Under the pieces are notes generated by a model, which was given only the letters and a program-made list of their open reading frames with translations, did not search any database and was not told the DNA's origin. Shown here piece by piece: positions 23,907 to 35,256 of a stretch of DNA of 64,000 nt. The stretch's first letter is position 1. Each line of letters starts with the position of its first letter. Origin of the DNA: Rhizophagus clarus (taxonomy: Eukaryota > Glomeromycota > Glomeromycetes > Glomerales > Glomeraceae); contig BLAL01000266.1 of assembly GCA_015698045.1 (NCBI GenBank), positions 558,001 through 622,000 of the forward strand. Reading direction: 5' to 3'. The position numbers and the translations under genes were made by a program.

Positions 23907-25634
23907 GTTGTTGCCTCAGATCGATTCTTGCCTCAAATCGAAGCTCACGTACCTCAGATTAAAATCATCATAGGCCATCCGAGGTGCCTCAGTTTCGATC
24001 TGAGGCAATTTTTTTTTTTTTAAAAAAAAAATTTTTTTATTTTTGTCTTTTCATTTTTTTTAGAAATCAGTTAAAATGACCATTTAAACAACAATTCAAT
24101 TTTTTTAAGTAGTACCAGTTCTCTTCAGTTTATTTTTCTTAATATTTTTTTTTTTTAAGAACATTATTATTGTTTCTTTCTCTTTTTCTTACAGGAATTG
24201 CTATATTTAGAACGGCTATTTTGAATTTTTTTGAGTTAAGTGGACGCTTTTTTTTGTTTTTCTTTATAGGAACACTAGAGAACACCACTAACACTGTTCT
24301 TTTTTTCCTTCACAGGAATCTCCCGTACTCCATTTGGAAGTTGTATTAGCAGGCGATGGGTTTTTATCTTTCCTTTGTGTTTATTCTTTATAGGGACGTT
24401 ACTAACTATTCTTTTTTTTTTCTTTACAGGAACTCACTGAGCGCCATTTGGAAGTTAGAATAGCATGTGAGAGTTTCTTTTATTTTTCCTTTATGTTTTT
24501 CTTTATAGGAACACTATTATCCGTTCCTTCATCTTTTTTTCTTTATAGTAGCTGGTTCAGTTGGTATGGCTGAGTCATTTGCTTGACATAGATGTTTAAT
24601 TTAAAAGTTGGAGATTAAAAAATTTATTGTAAAAAATTAGTTTTTAGAAATTTTGTAATAAAATTATGTATCTTCTACAATTAGATAAAATTTAACCATC
24701 ATTGTAAATTTACTTTTTTTAATTCTAATTCCTTTGTTAATCATAATACAGTGTTATTTTTTTATTTCAAACTTCAATCTTTGTGTTTTTTACAACGTAA
24801 ACTTATATTACTGCATATCTATTTGAACATACATATAAAACAAAAATTTTTTATCATGACAATAAAAATTGGCATATATAATATTAATATATTATATAAT
24901 TTCTAGACCAATTCTTGACACATAGTAATGATGCCAGTGAGTGTTCTGATCCACTCCTATAAGGAAAGGAAGGAAAGGAATGGTTAATCACATTTCTAAA
25001 AATGAAAATATATAAAAAAAAAAAAAATTAAAACATACCTTAGAAAATGGCTGTTTTAGGATGTTCCTGCAAGAAAAAAGAAGAAATAGTTAATAGCGTT
25101 TCTATAAAGAAAAAAAACAAAGGAAAGACAAAAGAAAAACCTCACCTGCTATTTTATTGTTAAGTAAATTCCTGTAAAGAAAACCAACTATTCCAACTTC
25201 CAAATGATGTCAGGGAGATTCCTGTAAAAATAAAGTAAATGGAATGTTAGTAGCGTTCCTATGAAGAAAACAAAAAAAGATATAAAAAAACGTTTGCCTA
25301 CCTCAAAAAAAAAATCCAAAATAGTACGTTTCAAATAGAAGCTGTTCCTGTAAGAAAAAGAGAAAAGGAACAGTTAATATCCTTAAAACAAAATATATAA
25401 AGAAAAAATAAAGAGAACTGGTACTTACTTAAAAAAACTGAACTGTTTTTTAAAGAAAAAAAAGAAGAGGCAAGAAATAAAAAAAATTAAATTTTTTTTT
25501 TTTAAAAAAAAAAATGCCTCAGATCGAATCTGAGTCATCTCAGGTGATCGATGTTTCATTTTACGCATTTCATATGGTGATTTAATCTGAAGTGCGCGAG
25601 CTTCGATCTGAGGCGAATCGATCTGAAGCACAAC
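23907..25634. mobile_element. foldback element of intron-like repeats
   Basis: The outer ends are inverted (GTTGTTGCCTCAGATCG against GTTGTGCTTCAGATCG, with similarity continuing about 70 bp), and AT-rich flanks (CTATATAT / ATATATAT) could be an 8-bp target duplication. Inside, the left arm (about 24010-24560) has plus-strand units of the type TTACTAAC - pyrimidines - ACAG/ATAG - GGAA; the right arm (about 24960-25440) has the same units on the minus strand. A central 400 bp separates the arms. Interrupts exon 6 of the duplicated membrane gene, whose empty state is at 16302-16320. No ORF for mobility. Confidence 0.75.
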
Positions 25635-25801
25635 ATATATATATTATATTCTATTTGATAATTTTGCTTGTTTTACCCTCTGAAGATAATAATTCTAAAG
25701 TTGATAAAGTTGATAAAGTTTATGGTCGAATTGAACAAGTTTATAGCAAAGATGATAATGCTGATAATGAGATTAGAAAGGATAAAAGTTTGAATGTTTA
25801 G

Positions 25802-27935
25802 AGAAAAAAATAATAATCAAATTACTCTTAATTTTATGTAGGTAAAAACAATTTTTTTTTTTTATTGATGATTTCATTCATTACTATCTATCAAATATCA
25901 ATTTTTTTTTTTTTAAAAAAAAAGAAAAGATACTAGAACAAAAAAAAATAAATGTATATATATATTAATTTTTTTATTATTTATTAAATGAACGATTATC
26001 AATTATTTATTATTGAATCGGATGATACTCAAAAAATAATATCCGTCAATCGCTCGGCAGATATCAGCAAATCTGTATCTTTGTATGAGGATCGTTCTGC
26101 AAACACTTTCATCATTTAAAAAAAGAATATTATAATTAACGTAACCATATTAAAGCGATATGTTGAATTTGCTATTTCGGTTCCTTCAAATATGGATTCT
26201 ATAAAATTATCCTACATTTCTATTCGTTTAAACAAGGAAGGATTCATACTTAATCTCTGTAAATAAAGGCAAAGTTTAACTTCAATACTGTGTATCATTA
26301 AGAAGATGTCCTTTATATTTCATCAAGATAAAACTTAGCTGCAATTAACGAGATCAACATTTGTTTAAGATTATCGTTTGTTTAGTGCCATTAATGTGTT
26401 ATTTAAGTTTAGCAATTTTAGTTAACTTTATATACTTTGTTGAAGTCTCAAATATTCTTATTATCGTATATTTTTACGGTATAAAAGCATTGTACTTGAA
26501 ATCAAATAAATTATCTGAAAATACATGAAATTTTCGATAACCGATACTTTAAGAAGAGATTGATTTTTAAAGATCCACTAGTTTCAAAAACTTTATGGTT
26601 CTTAATTAAAGAAGTCTTTAATATATAATAAATATTATGATTAAAGTACAAAATAGCCCTATAAAAAATAAGTGTCCGGATAATGTCCAGAAAATGTCCG
26701 GAAAAAAATTCTAAAATATTGTCCGGAAATTCTGGACACTGTGTGTCCGGAAACTGTTCCGAAAACACTGCATTTTCGGGATATTAGGAATTTGTCCTGA
26801 AATTGTCCAGAAATGTATTTTCGTAAAATTTTGCCACAAAAGATGATCAATGGATAGATGATCATCATTATTCCTTAACCCAAAATTTTTATATCATAGA
26901 TATATAGTATTTTTGCCTGCTCTGCAATTTTAATTAGTACGACAGAAAAGGTTTTGAATGTCAGTTTTGTGCTTTTTGCATTTTTTTACAAAATTAATTT
27001 ATCCTTTTTTGGAAATAGTATCCAGAATTTGTCCTGAACTTTTTCATGTCCGGAATTTGTCTATCTCGTTTTTTTACTATGTCCAGAATTTGTCCAGGTT
27101 TAACTGTCCAGAATTTGTCCAAAATTTTATACCGAACAAATACTGGACGAATTCAGGACAAAGTTAGGACATGTCAAAATTTTAAGTATCAGAAGTGTGT
27201 CAGACATGTACCAAAAAAGTGGACATTTTCCGGACACATCAGATTTATTCCGGACATTTTCCAGACATTTTGATAACATTTTCCGGACATTTATTTTTTA
27301 TAGGGTAGTGTATATAATATAATAATGATTGAATAACTTATCAGATAATTATGTAGGTATATAACATAATTATTACATCAAATGAAATACTAGTTTACCC
27401 TGCTTTTAGTAATTTCTCAGATCAAAAAATTATTATAAATAATGCTTCTAGTAAAGCAATTTTTTGTTAATTGAAAAAAAATCAAAGGACAATTAAAATA
27501 GGATAGATTTCAAATATTATACTATTATACTACTTCTTCTTTGCTGAATATTCCAATTGTAGTAGCATATATTTTTATTAATGTTATAAATTTAAGTCCA
27601 TCATATAAAATATTTTTTTGACCTAATTATAAATGATTTTTTGTTAACCTTAATATTAATAATTGATTATCATCTGAAATAAAAGAATGTAAATTTTGTA
27701 TCATGTATCATAAAAGGTAAGAATTTGTAGTTCTTTCTTTTTATAATTGACATCGGCCAGAATTTATTGTATTTTTTAATTTTAGCTAGGACTAACATAA
27801 TTCCCTTTCCTGAAAAATGCAAAGACTTTTTTTAGGCAATAGCACCTTACTTCTAAATATATATTCTGTGAAGTTCTATATGTTTCATAATATATTTTAG
27901 TCTCAAGAGATTGTTGCATTTGTGCATAGTCACAT
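25802..27935. other. second copy of the spacer
   Basis: Colinear with 16470-17760, interrupted by the MITE at 26657-27305. Poly-T and poly-A tracts at 25850-25935. Noncoding. Confidence 0.75.
26657..27305. mobile_element. 649-bp MITE made of TGTCCGGA-type words
   Basis: Inverted ends CCCTATAAAAAATAAGTGTCC and CCCTATAAAAAATAAATGTCC differ at one base. Flanks are TAG on both sides; the paralogous spacer (17265-17280) reads CAAAATAATGTATA without it, so target duplication is TA or TAG. Internal sequence is dominated by (TG/A)TCCGGAAAATGTCC and TCCAGAATTTGTCC words on both strands. ORFs inside are by-products of these words. Confidence 0.88.
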
Positions 27936-28215
27936 CACATGGCAATGGTCACGGTTATTAACTGGTCATAAATGGTCATGACCATGACCGATATTGGTCA
28001 GTTAAAGGCTTCTGACACTCTTCTGACCGACCATTTAACTGACCGTTTTGGCTGACCGCATAACTGATCATTAACCAACCTTTTTCATTGAATAAATTCG
28101 CTAAAAAAAAAAAATAAAATGCTTTCTTGATTAAATTCATTAAAAAAATATGCTAAATGGATGATCTGTTGGAAGGTCAATTAAATGGACAATTAAATGA
28201 TCAGAAAAATAATCA
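27936..28215. other. unexplained segment rich in TGACC/GGTCA
   Basis: Lies between the duplicated spacer and the duplicated kinase fragment, where the original block has kinase 3' sequence. It repeats ATGGTCATGACC and ACTGACCG-type words on both strands near 27945-28075 and ends with GGTCAATTAAATGG. Probably another small insertion, but I cannot define its ends. Confidence 0.4.
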
Positions 28216-28397
28216 CAATTTGTAAAACTACTTGTTAAATAATTAATTTGGCATGATTTACACCATATTTGTATACTATATCTGTATATTCTTCTTGAGA
28301 TATTCCATATATATAATTATTTTTAATTGAATAATTTTTTTTAATTGAATAATTTTCAGCCTATTAAATATATTAAATACAAATATGAAGTTATTAT

Positions 28398-31300
28398 AGG
28401 ACCGGGAAAACTTCTAATAGAGGTCACCGGAAAAATATAGAAAAATCATATGATTGCGAACCACATGACTTTACTAATTATGCAAACCAAAATTACGGTA
28501 AGTGTGAAAAATACAAGATATTCGAATCATAAAATTACGGGGAGATATTTTATTTTTAATTATTAAAACTTCCCTTTATTTCATAAAATATTACATTTTA
28601 GCAAAAAAAAATTACAAATTTAATATCAAAAATTGTTATTTATGAAAAATCTTTGCTAGATTTGATGTCATTTCTGGTGTTTTAAAATGCTGAAAAATTT
28701 CCAAACTTTCTTTTGTTAAAGTATAAAAAGAACCTTGAGAAACAAAAGATGGTGAATTAAAGTAATATAAAACTTCTTTAGCTGGAACGTGGGCAAATAA
28801 TTTTCCTCCTGCCTCGCATGTATTTGTCCAAAGATTGTTATAAACATTCAGGTAAATATTAACTGAAATATATGATAAATAATCCAAAAAATTCGCCTTT
28901 TCTATCCAAGCATGTCGTTGACCTCGCTTTTCATACATTGAGATAATTTGAGCAATACAAAGTTTATTGTCTGAATAAATGATCAAATATCCAGCCGAAA
29001 TTAGATTATGAATATCAGATACATTTGCATCAATAATATTGTGCACTTAAAAGAAAAAATAATCACTTAAATATTTTAGCTTTAAACATAATTGAATTTT
29101 ACGATGGCAATAAAAGAAATATTTACCATTAGTTCCAACAGCTATTGGAATAGTTGCAAGTCGTTTACGTCCTTCCCAACGTTCTTTTCGTCGATTTCTG
29201 CAATTTTCTTGAACATTTAAATCAATTGTTAATTCAGTAATTAATCGATTAGCATTATTAAGATTGAGTAAACCAGATTTTTCAGTTGTTTCAGATGTTT
29301 CGGGTTGTGCTTGTTTGTTGAAGGCACTTTTTGAATGTCGTGTAAAGGCATCATGATTTTTTCGAGTATCAATTATAACTTTATAATTTACAAATCCTTC
29401 AGGTGTAAATAGTAGATCAAACTTTTCAAATTGCTTTTGGTGAACTGGTTTTTGACTAAGAATGTAATGCAAATCAGGAAAAGTTACCAACGAAATATTT
29501 GTTGCTTCATTTTCATTCCCCATATTTGACTCATCATCTGATTCATCCAACAAGAGCCGAGAAACCTCAAATGCAGCAGTTCCAATATTCTCAATTTCTT
29601 TTTGCAGTTCAATGGATTCTAAAATAAAAATTTGAATTAAAAAGTTGAAAATCATTAATAAATATCAAAATAATTTTTATACCGGCTAAATTTTGACATT
29701 GTTCATCATCTTGTTCATCATCATCAATTATTTCTAAGTTACTCTGATCATCTGATGAATGTTCATCGCGACGAATAAGTTGTTGCATTGAAGGCGCCGT
29801 CCGATTATCAATTTGAAGATATTCTGCAAATGACATCGCTTCACTATGTCCAATGCGAATTGCTTCTTTAAAATCATCTTCAGATGGCCAAGTACGTAAA
29901 CATTCAATAGTTTCATGGGAAAGAGAAGTACCATCAATATCAAATACATAACCTAAATATACAAAATTTGTGAATTTTTTGTTAAATATATTTTAATTAA
30001 TATAACAAATTCTTACCTCCAGCTGATGTTCGATCCCTTGATGTATTAATCAGTCCAGCACGTGAAATTTTATCTCGATACATTACACGTTTTTGAATTT
30101 TATAAAATTCATAAAAGTTAAAATCAGCTATTACTTGACGAGATATACCAAATATGTGTTCAAGAGCCTCAGTTCCATGTTCCCATAAAAATAAGGGGTA
30201 GTGAGGATAGTATTCTCGATGAATCATAATAAGCATTATCAAAGATTCTGCCATACTAATAAAAATCTCAAAACTTTGCATAGATATAATACTGTGTTGC
30301 ATATTATACCATTTTGATGAATGAATACTGCCACAACGTTGAATATAATCTTTCCATACTTTAAGAAAAAAAAATGCACGCATAACCATCCTAATTCTTG
30401 CCTTATGATCGATTTTTCGATTAAGATATGCATCACATAATTCTCCTGATAATCAAATAATTAATTATTGCAATAAATAATTTCATTGTTTAAATATAAG
30501 ACAACTTGACTTACCAAGAACAAATAAGTAAATAAAAAGTCCGATCATATCAGAAGGAACATTTTCTGCTTGAATGATTTGTAATAGATTATCTGAATGA
30601 AACATCCGATACGCCGCACCGTCATCTTGTTTATCGACATTAAGAACATCACGTTTCAATAAAGTATGTTTATCTTGATGTGCTAGTAGATACAGTTGAT
30701 CATATCGTACAGTATCTATTCCTAATGAAAGATGTCTTGCTCCAGTAAATAATTGATTCCTTGCTGTTTTCTTAGCGTGCTTCGGGTCTTGGACACGAAC
30801 CAACGGTCTTCCATGTATAACTGGTACTTTAAAATGTACATTGTAAAATGGATCATCAAATGTAAAATATGTTGACGATGAATTCATAATTTTTGTTTGA
30901 GCATTAAATTCTGATCTCGCACCATCAGCACCCATACTAAGAATATTTAAGTTATTTTGACGTGCAAAATCTAATACAGTACAGAGGATATTAAAAATTT
31001 GTTCTGCAGATTCATCACCTTTTGTAGGTAAGATAGCAATCACTATTGGAGATATTTTTCCAATTGGAATCTAAATATAATAAACATTAAAATAATGCAA
31101 ACACTGAAACCTTACTAATTAAAAAAAAGTTTAAAAAAAAATACCTTAAGAACAATAACCCGAACTTGTGTTGCAAGTGCATCATTTTCATAAATATTAC
31201 GAATTTTTTCATGTATATCATTAATATCAGAAACTGATACTTCACTTGAAGGTAAAGTAGATCCCGTAATGTAACCAAGTTCTTGAGAATAAACTAATTT

Positions 31301-32997
31301 AGAACGGATCTTTGTACAATCAGTCATTAATAAAATTGGCCCTTCCCACTTCAATTCTTTTGCTATGCAAGCAAATTTTGTCACATTATCTAGAACTAAA
31401 TTAGGATCTGTAATTAACTCTGTATTTGAGGCACGTATTTGACTGAACAAATTTTTATAAATTAAATGTATAAATAATTGTAATAATATTTCAAATAACA
31501 AAGAGATAATAAATATATGCATAAATACCGAATTCTTTGAATAGACATTCCACCTAATTCTTTACGAAAAACTTCATATTCACGACTACTTTCAGATAAC
31601 AAACTAAAGAAATGTGTAAGGTGCTCAGAATATCGCAAGCCTTTCATACTAATACCTGCTTCCTCTTTTGTCTTAATTTGTAACATTAGAGAAGCCAACT
31701 CTGTAAATGTTTTTTCACCATTAAAAGCACCATTCATTCCCATTTGAGCTAAAGAAGCCCACATTGCAGAATCATTGTTATTGGTAATTATACAAGTCCA
31801 AAGACTTCTAAGATTTTGATTTTTCATAAGACCAATCAAACGGGTATTAAAATAAAATTTTGGTATGAATTTGGTTGTCGATGGTGTTGCCCGTCTCTTT
31901 ATACAAAAAAAGAAAATAAGTTTCAATTATTAACTAACGAAAAAACTTGGTAAACTTACAGATTTTAGTGCATCCTTTAATCTATTATTCTTTTTCAAAT
32001 CAATACATTCACCACATAAACCCGACAAATTTGTTGTCATAATTGTACACTTTGCACTTCGTATTACTCCTTCAAATTGATCTATTTTCCAGAGAGATGT
32101 TGCTTGTAGTGTTGTATTAAATTCTTGAATTTGATCTTTATTAAGTTTCTTACGAGAAAAGGGAATATCTTGAGGAAACTTCTCGGGAAAAAGTCTCTTT
32201 CCAGCCACTTCAGGCCTTTCTCCACCACCATAACCAGATGGAGTACCGGTAGCATAATTTGTGTACGAATCACCAAATAAACCAATACAGGGTAAACATT
32301 CATGTGACTCAGTTTCTCCTTCTGAATCTTGATTTTGATCAAAGAAAAGATATAAGCTTTGCTGTTTGTCAGTACCAAGAATACAGTTTTTACTCTTAAT
32401 GTGTCGTTCAAAATTTGTTGTTCTAAATGGACGATCTAGCCGAATTATCACTCCACATTTACAACGAACAGTTTTTTCATCAATAATTTTATCAAAATTT
32501 TTTAAAGATCGAAAGCGAGCAATACGAGGGTCATTTAGTTTCTGACGAGTTGGTGGCATTGTAAAAAGAATAAAAAAAAAAGTACATAACAGTAAAAAAA
32601 GGCTTAAAAGCTAAACGCGTCGCTAAATTTTATCTTACGTGTCTCCATTTTATTCAAACTGCTTACGAAATGTCAAATAATTAGACCAAATTAAGATAAA
32701 TGAAATAACTTCTAATTTTGAAAAATGCCGCGATATCTCTTTATATATATATATATATATATATATCTCACATGCATATATTTGCGAACCATACTATATA
32801 CGGTAACCTCCTTAATTTATTAAGGTTTGCGAATCATCTAGTAACGGTGACATAAATCAGTATGAACCACAAAATACTGTGACTTCGCACTATATCATAT
32901 GAATGCGAATCATGTAAATCCGATGACATTTTTTTAAATTCTATAAGGTTCCGAACCAATATTTCCGGTGACCTCTATTAGAAGTTTTCCCGGTCCT
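28398..32997 (-). mobile_element. autonomous-looking DNA transposon (4.6 kb)
   Basis: Inverted ends match over at least 35 bp (AGGACCGGGAAAACTTCTAA onward through GGTCACCGGAAA) with no mismatch that I see. The 8-bp duplication GTTATTAT flanks it (28390-28397, 32998-33005), and the uninterrupted site is visible in the kinase intron at about 19928-19935. Subterminal regions hold several GCGAACCA/GCGAATCAT-type words, likely transposase-binding sites. One transposase gene fills the inside. An 8-bp duplication fits hAT or P superfamilies; the end sequence is typical of neither, so the superfamily is left open. Confidence 0.9.
28636..32559 (-). CDS. transposase, apparently intact, 1140 residues
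   Basis: Eight exons: 31960-32559, 31529-31896, 31145-31442, 30515-31070, 30017-30445, 29683-29952, 29127-29618, 28636-29045. All introns are GT-AG, phases agree and no stop intervenes. The N-terminus has a zinc-finger-like C-x-C-x17-H-x5-C (residues about 32-58). RNase H-like core candidates: D in LLMTDCTK (near 366), D in MGADGARSEF (near 471) and E in GTEALEHIFG (near 700); between them VQDPKHAKKTARNQ resembles the D-x2-H insertion-domain motif of hAT/P-type enzymes. An acidic patch (IIDDDEQDDEQ) and a basic RRKERWEGRKR stretch follow. Similar proteins are common in fungi. It probably cuts and pastes its own element. The start is the first Met before the zinc finger, 438 bp inside the element end. 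Confidence 0.85.
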
Positions 32998-33359
32998 GTT
33001 ATTATATTAATATAAATTTAAACTCTACTTATGGATTAATAATTTACCTTATTAAGAAATTCATTAATTCTATTTTGTGAATCATTTAAACATTTTAATG
33101 TAATTTCTTCATAATTATTTCTTTGATATGATGTCTTTTTACTGCAATATTTATATTTTAATGGGCCATTCCTCCATATTGCTGAATATATAGTAGTGTT
33201 ATTATCTTCAACTTTACTTATTTCTTTAATATTAATAAATTGATTAAATGGTATCTGAAATCAGGTACCCGATATGTAAAAATACCTGATATTTATCTGA
33301 TTAGCCACCAATATATAAGTCCCTGATATATATCTGATAGAATTGATTTTGACCAGTGA

Positions 33360-34075
33360 AAAAAATATTAATTAAAAAAAAAATATTACATGAACTTATT
33401 TATTGAAAGAAAATTATATTAATAAAAAAACATTATATGAATTTACTAAAAAAAACATTATATAAATTTACTTATTGAAAAAAAATAATATGCAAATTTA
33501 TTTATTAAAAAAAATATATTAAAAAGAAAATTATACAAATTTATTAAAAATAATATTATATATATCCAAATTTTATTAAATTGATTTATTAAAAAAACAT
33601 TATACAAATTGATTTATTAGAAAAAAAGCATTACTCGAATTTACTTATTGAAAAAAAATTATATTAAAAAAAAACATTTATGAATTTATTTATCAAAAAA
33701 AAATATTAATTAAAAAAAAACATTACCCAAATTTATTTGTTGAAAAAAAATTATATTATAAAAAAAAATATTATACGAATTTATTTATCAAAAAATTAAA
33801 TTATATTAAAAAAACATTATACAAATTTATTAGGAAAAATCATTATGTGAATTTATTTATCAAAAAAATATTAATTAAAAAAAAAATATAACTTGAATTT
33901 ATTTATCAAAAAAAATACTAATTAAAAAATTTATTTATTGAAAAAAAATTATACTAAAAAAACATTATACGAATTTATTTATCAAAAAAATATTAATTAA
34001 AAAAAACATTACCCAAATTTACTTATTGAAAAAAATAATACGCGAATTTATTACATTTTTTATAATAATATTCTC
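33360..34075. repeat. A+T-rich minisatellite
   Basis: More than ten imperfect units with words CATTATACGAATTTATTTAT, CAAAAAAATATTAATTAAAA and TTATTGAAAAAAAATTATA; unit length varies around 35-75 bp. No coding potential. It begins about 100 bp after the truncated kinase copy. Confidence 0.75.
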
Positions 34076-34124
34076 TTATTCTTGTTTTTTGTTTACTAAA
34101 TTTAACTATATGCAAAATAAATTT

Positions 34125-34830
34125 TAGTTGAATGAAATCACTTTTTATATTTAAGTAAAGCTGTTTAGCAATGTCAAAAGTACTCGGATCTTAATTTTCT
34201 TAAGGCTAGGTATAATATTTATGAAGAAATTTGTATTTTTCAAACAGTACTAATTCCAAAATTTTTTTTTTCTCTTTTAACTTCAGGATGTAATTATATC
34301 ACTTTGGTCAAATGAAATCACTTTTTTCCGCTTAAGTAAAATTGTTTAACAGGATTGAATCTACTTGCATATTAATTTTTATGATGATTGGCATAATATT
34401 CATGGAGTATTAGCTATTTTTGTATTATCAATTTTTTTGCAAAATCTATTTTGCAATTTCGGAGTGTGATTTCACCACTTTGGTCAAATGAAATTGCCTT
34501 TTCCCACTTAATAAAGTTGTTCAGCGGATCGAATCTACTTACAATAAAAATCTTAGGATGATTGGATTAATATTTGTGGAATGCGACCAAGTTTTGTACT
34601 TTCAATTATTTATCATTTATTTGATTTTTAATTTTAAAGTGTAATTTTACTATTTTTGGTTAAATGAAATCAACTTCTTGTGTTTAAGTAAGTTGTTCAG
34701 ACGGTTGAAAATAATTGTGCTTTATTTTTTATAACTCTAGGTATAATATTTATTGAAAGGTTAGTATCTCTATAACAGTATTAATTTTTAAATTTTTAAT
34801 ATTTTGGGTATTTAAATTAAGTTATTTATT
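34125..34830. repeat. tandem repeat, about 178-bp unit, four copies
   Basis: Units start near 34130, 34308, 34485 and 34663 with TGAAATCACTTTTT-TTAAGTAAAGTTGTTTA, followed by a TTAATTTT-ATGATTGG-ATAATATT block and an AGTATTA-TTTTTGTA block. Divergence between units is high, suggesting age. 34830-35240 continues with single weak copies. Confidence 0.6.
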
Positions 34831-35240
34831 ACATTAAAATTTATTTGTATTTTAATTTTCATAATAAATTGTACTATAAATATAAATTTATAAGTTATTT
34901 ATAAAAGTTTTTATATATGTCATAAAATGAGTTGCTTAGCAATATAAAATTTTTGATGTTATAATAAAATTTTGCTTAGCAGAGTTTAAAATAATTTGCT
35001 TATTGATCATAGTAAAAAATTTGGATTTTAATGTGACCTATATATATATTGTTTGAGGTCCTGAGGGAAATTATGCAAGAATAAAATTTGAAAAATAATT
35101 TTTAGTTTAGAAATTTTCTTTTAATTAATAAACTTATAATTAATTCATGAAAGGAAAATGATTAAATTCAGAAGTATGATAAAGAATTAATTTTTCTTGT
35201 TAAAAACTTTCTTTAAAATAAATTAATTAGTATCTCTTTA

Positions 35241-35256
35241 ATGAAGAATGATATGT
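35241..35256. repeat. target-site duplication, left
   Basis: ATGAAGAATGATATGT, exactly repeated at 37261-37276, bounds the LINE-like element. Confidence 0.85.

Larger units (their letters stand above)
23430..25801 (+). pseudogene. broken copy of the four-TM gene
   Basis: Matches exons 4-6 of the gene at 15471 plus the intron between them. Exons 1-3 are absent. Exon 4 is shortened, a MITE interrupts the intron before exon 6, and a foldback element splits exon 6: the left piece ends near 23906, and the right piece 25635-25801 encodes LIILLVLPSEDNNSKVDK and the charged tail to its stop. It is the left part of a larger duplicated block. Confidence 0.85.
28216..33255 (-). pseudogene. fragment of a second repeat kinase, split by a transposon
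   Basis: 28216-28397 matches the zinc-ribbon start and preceding intron of copy 7 (19715-19935), with an internal deletion. 32998-33255 matches the intron and the 3' part of copy 6 (19936-20177), including EFLNK-, LKCLN- and SAIW-type codons. The two halves join at the transposon target site. Beyond 33255 the similarity stops abruptly. This is the kinase portion of the tandem segmental duplication. Confidence 0.82.

Noticed and set aside
26511-27273. Several ORFs of 69-85 codons with SGQF/CPEFV-like words
   Set aside because: They lie across a MITE composed of TGTCCGGA words; the peptides just translate the repeats.
29047-32411. Extra Met-initiated ORFs such as 29734-29949 and 32082-32411
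   Set aside because: Alternative frames of transposase exons; the spliced model explains every open segment.
33256-33358. Short CAGGTACC/CTGATAT stretch as a complete element
   Set aside because: Only one end resembles the repeats around 45.5 and 48.0 kb; I could not find a matching second end or target duplication.
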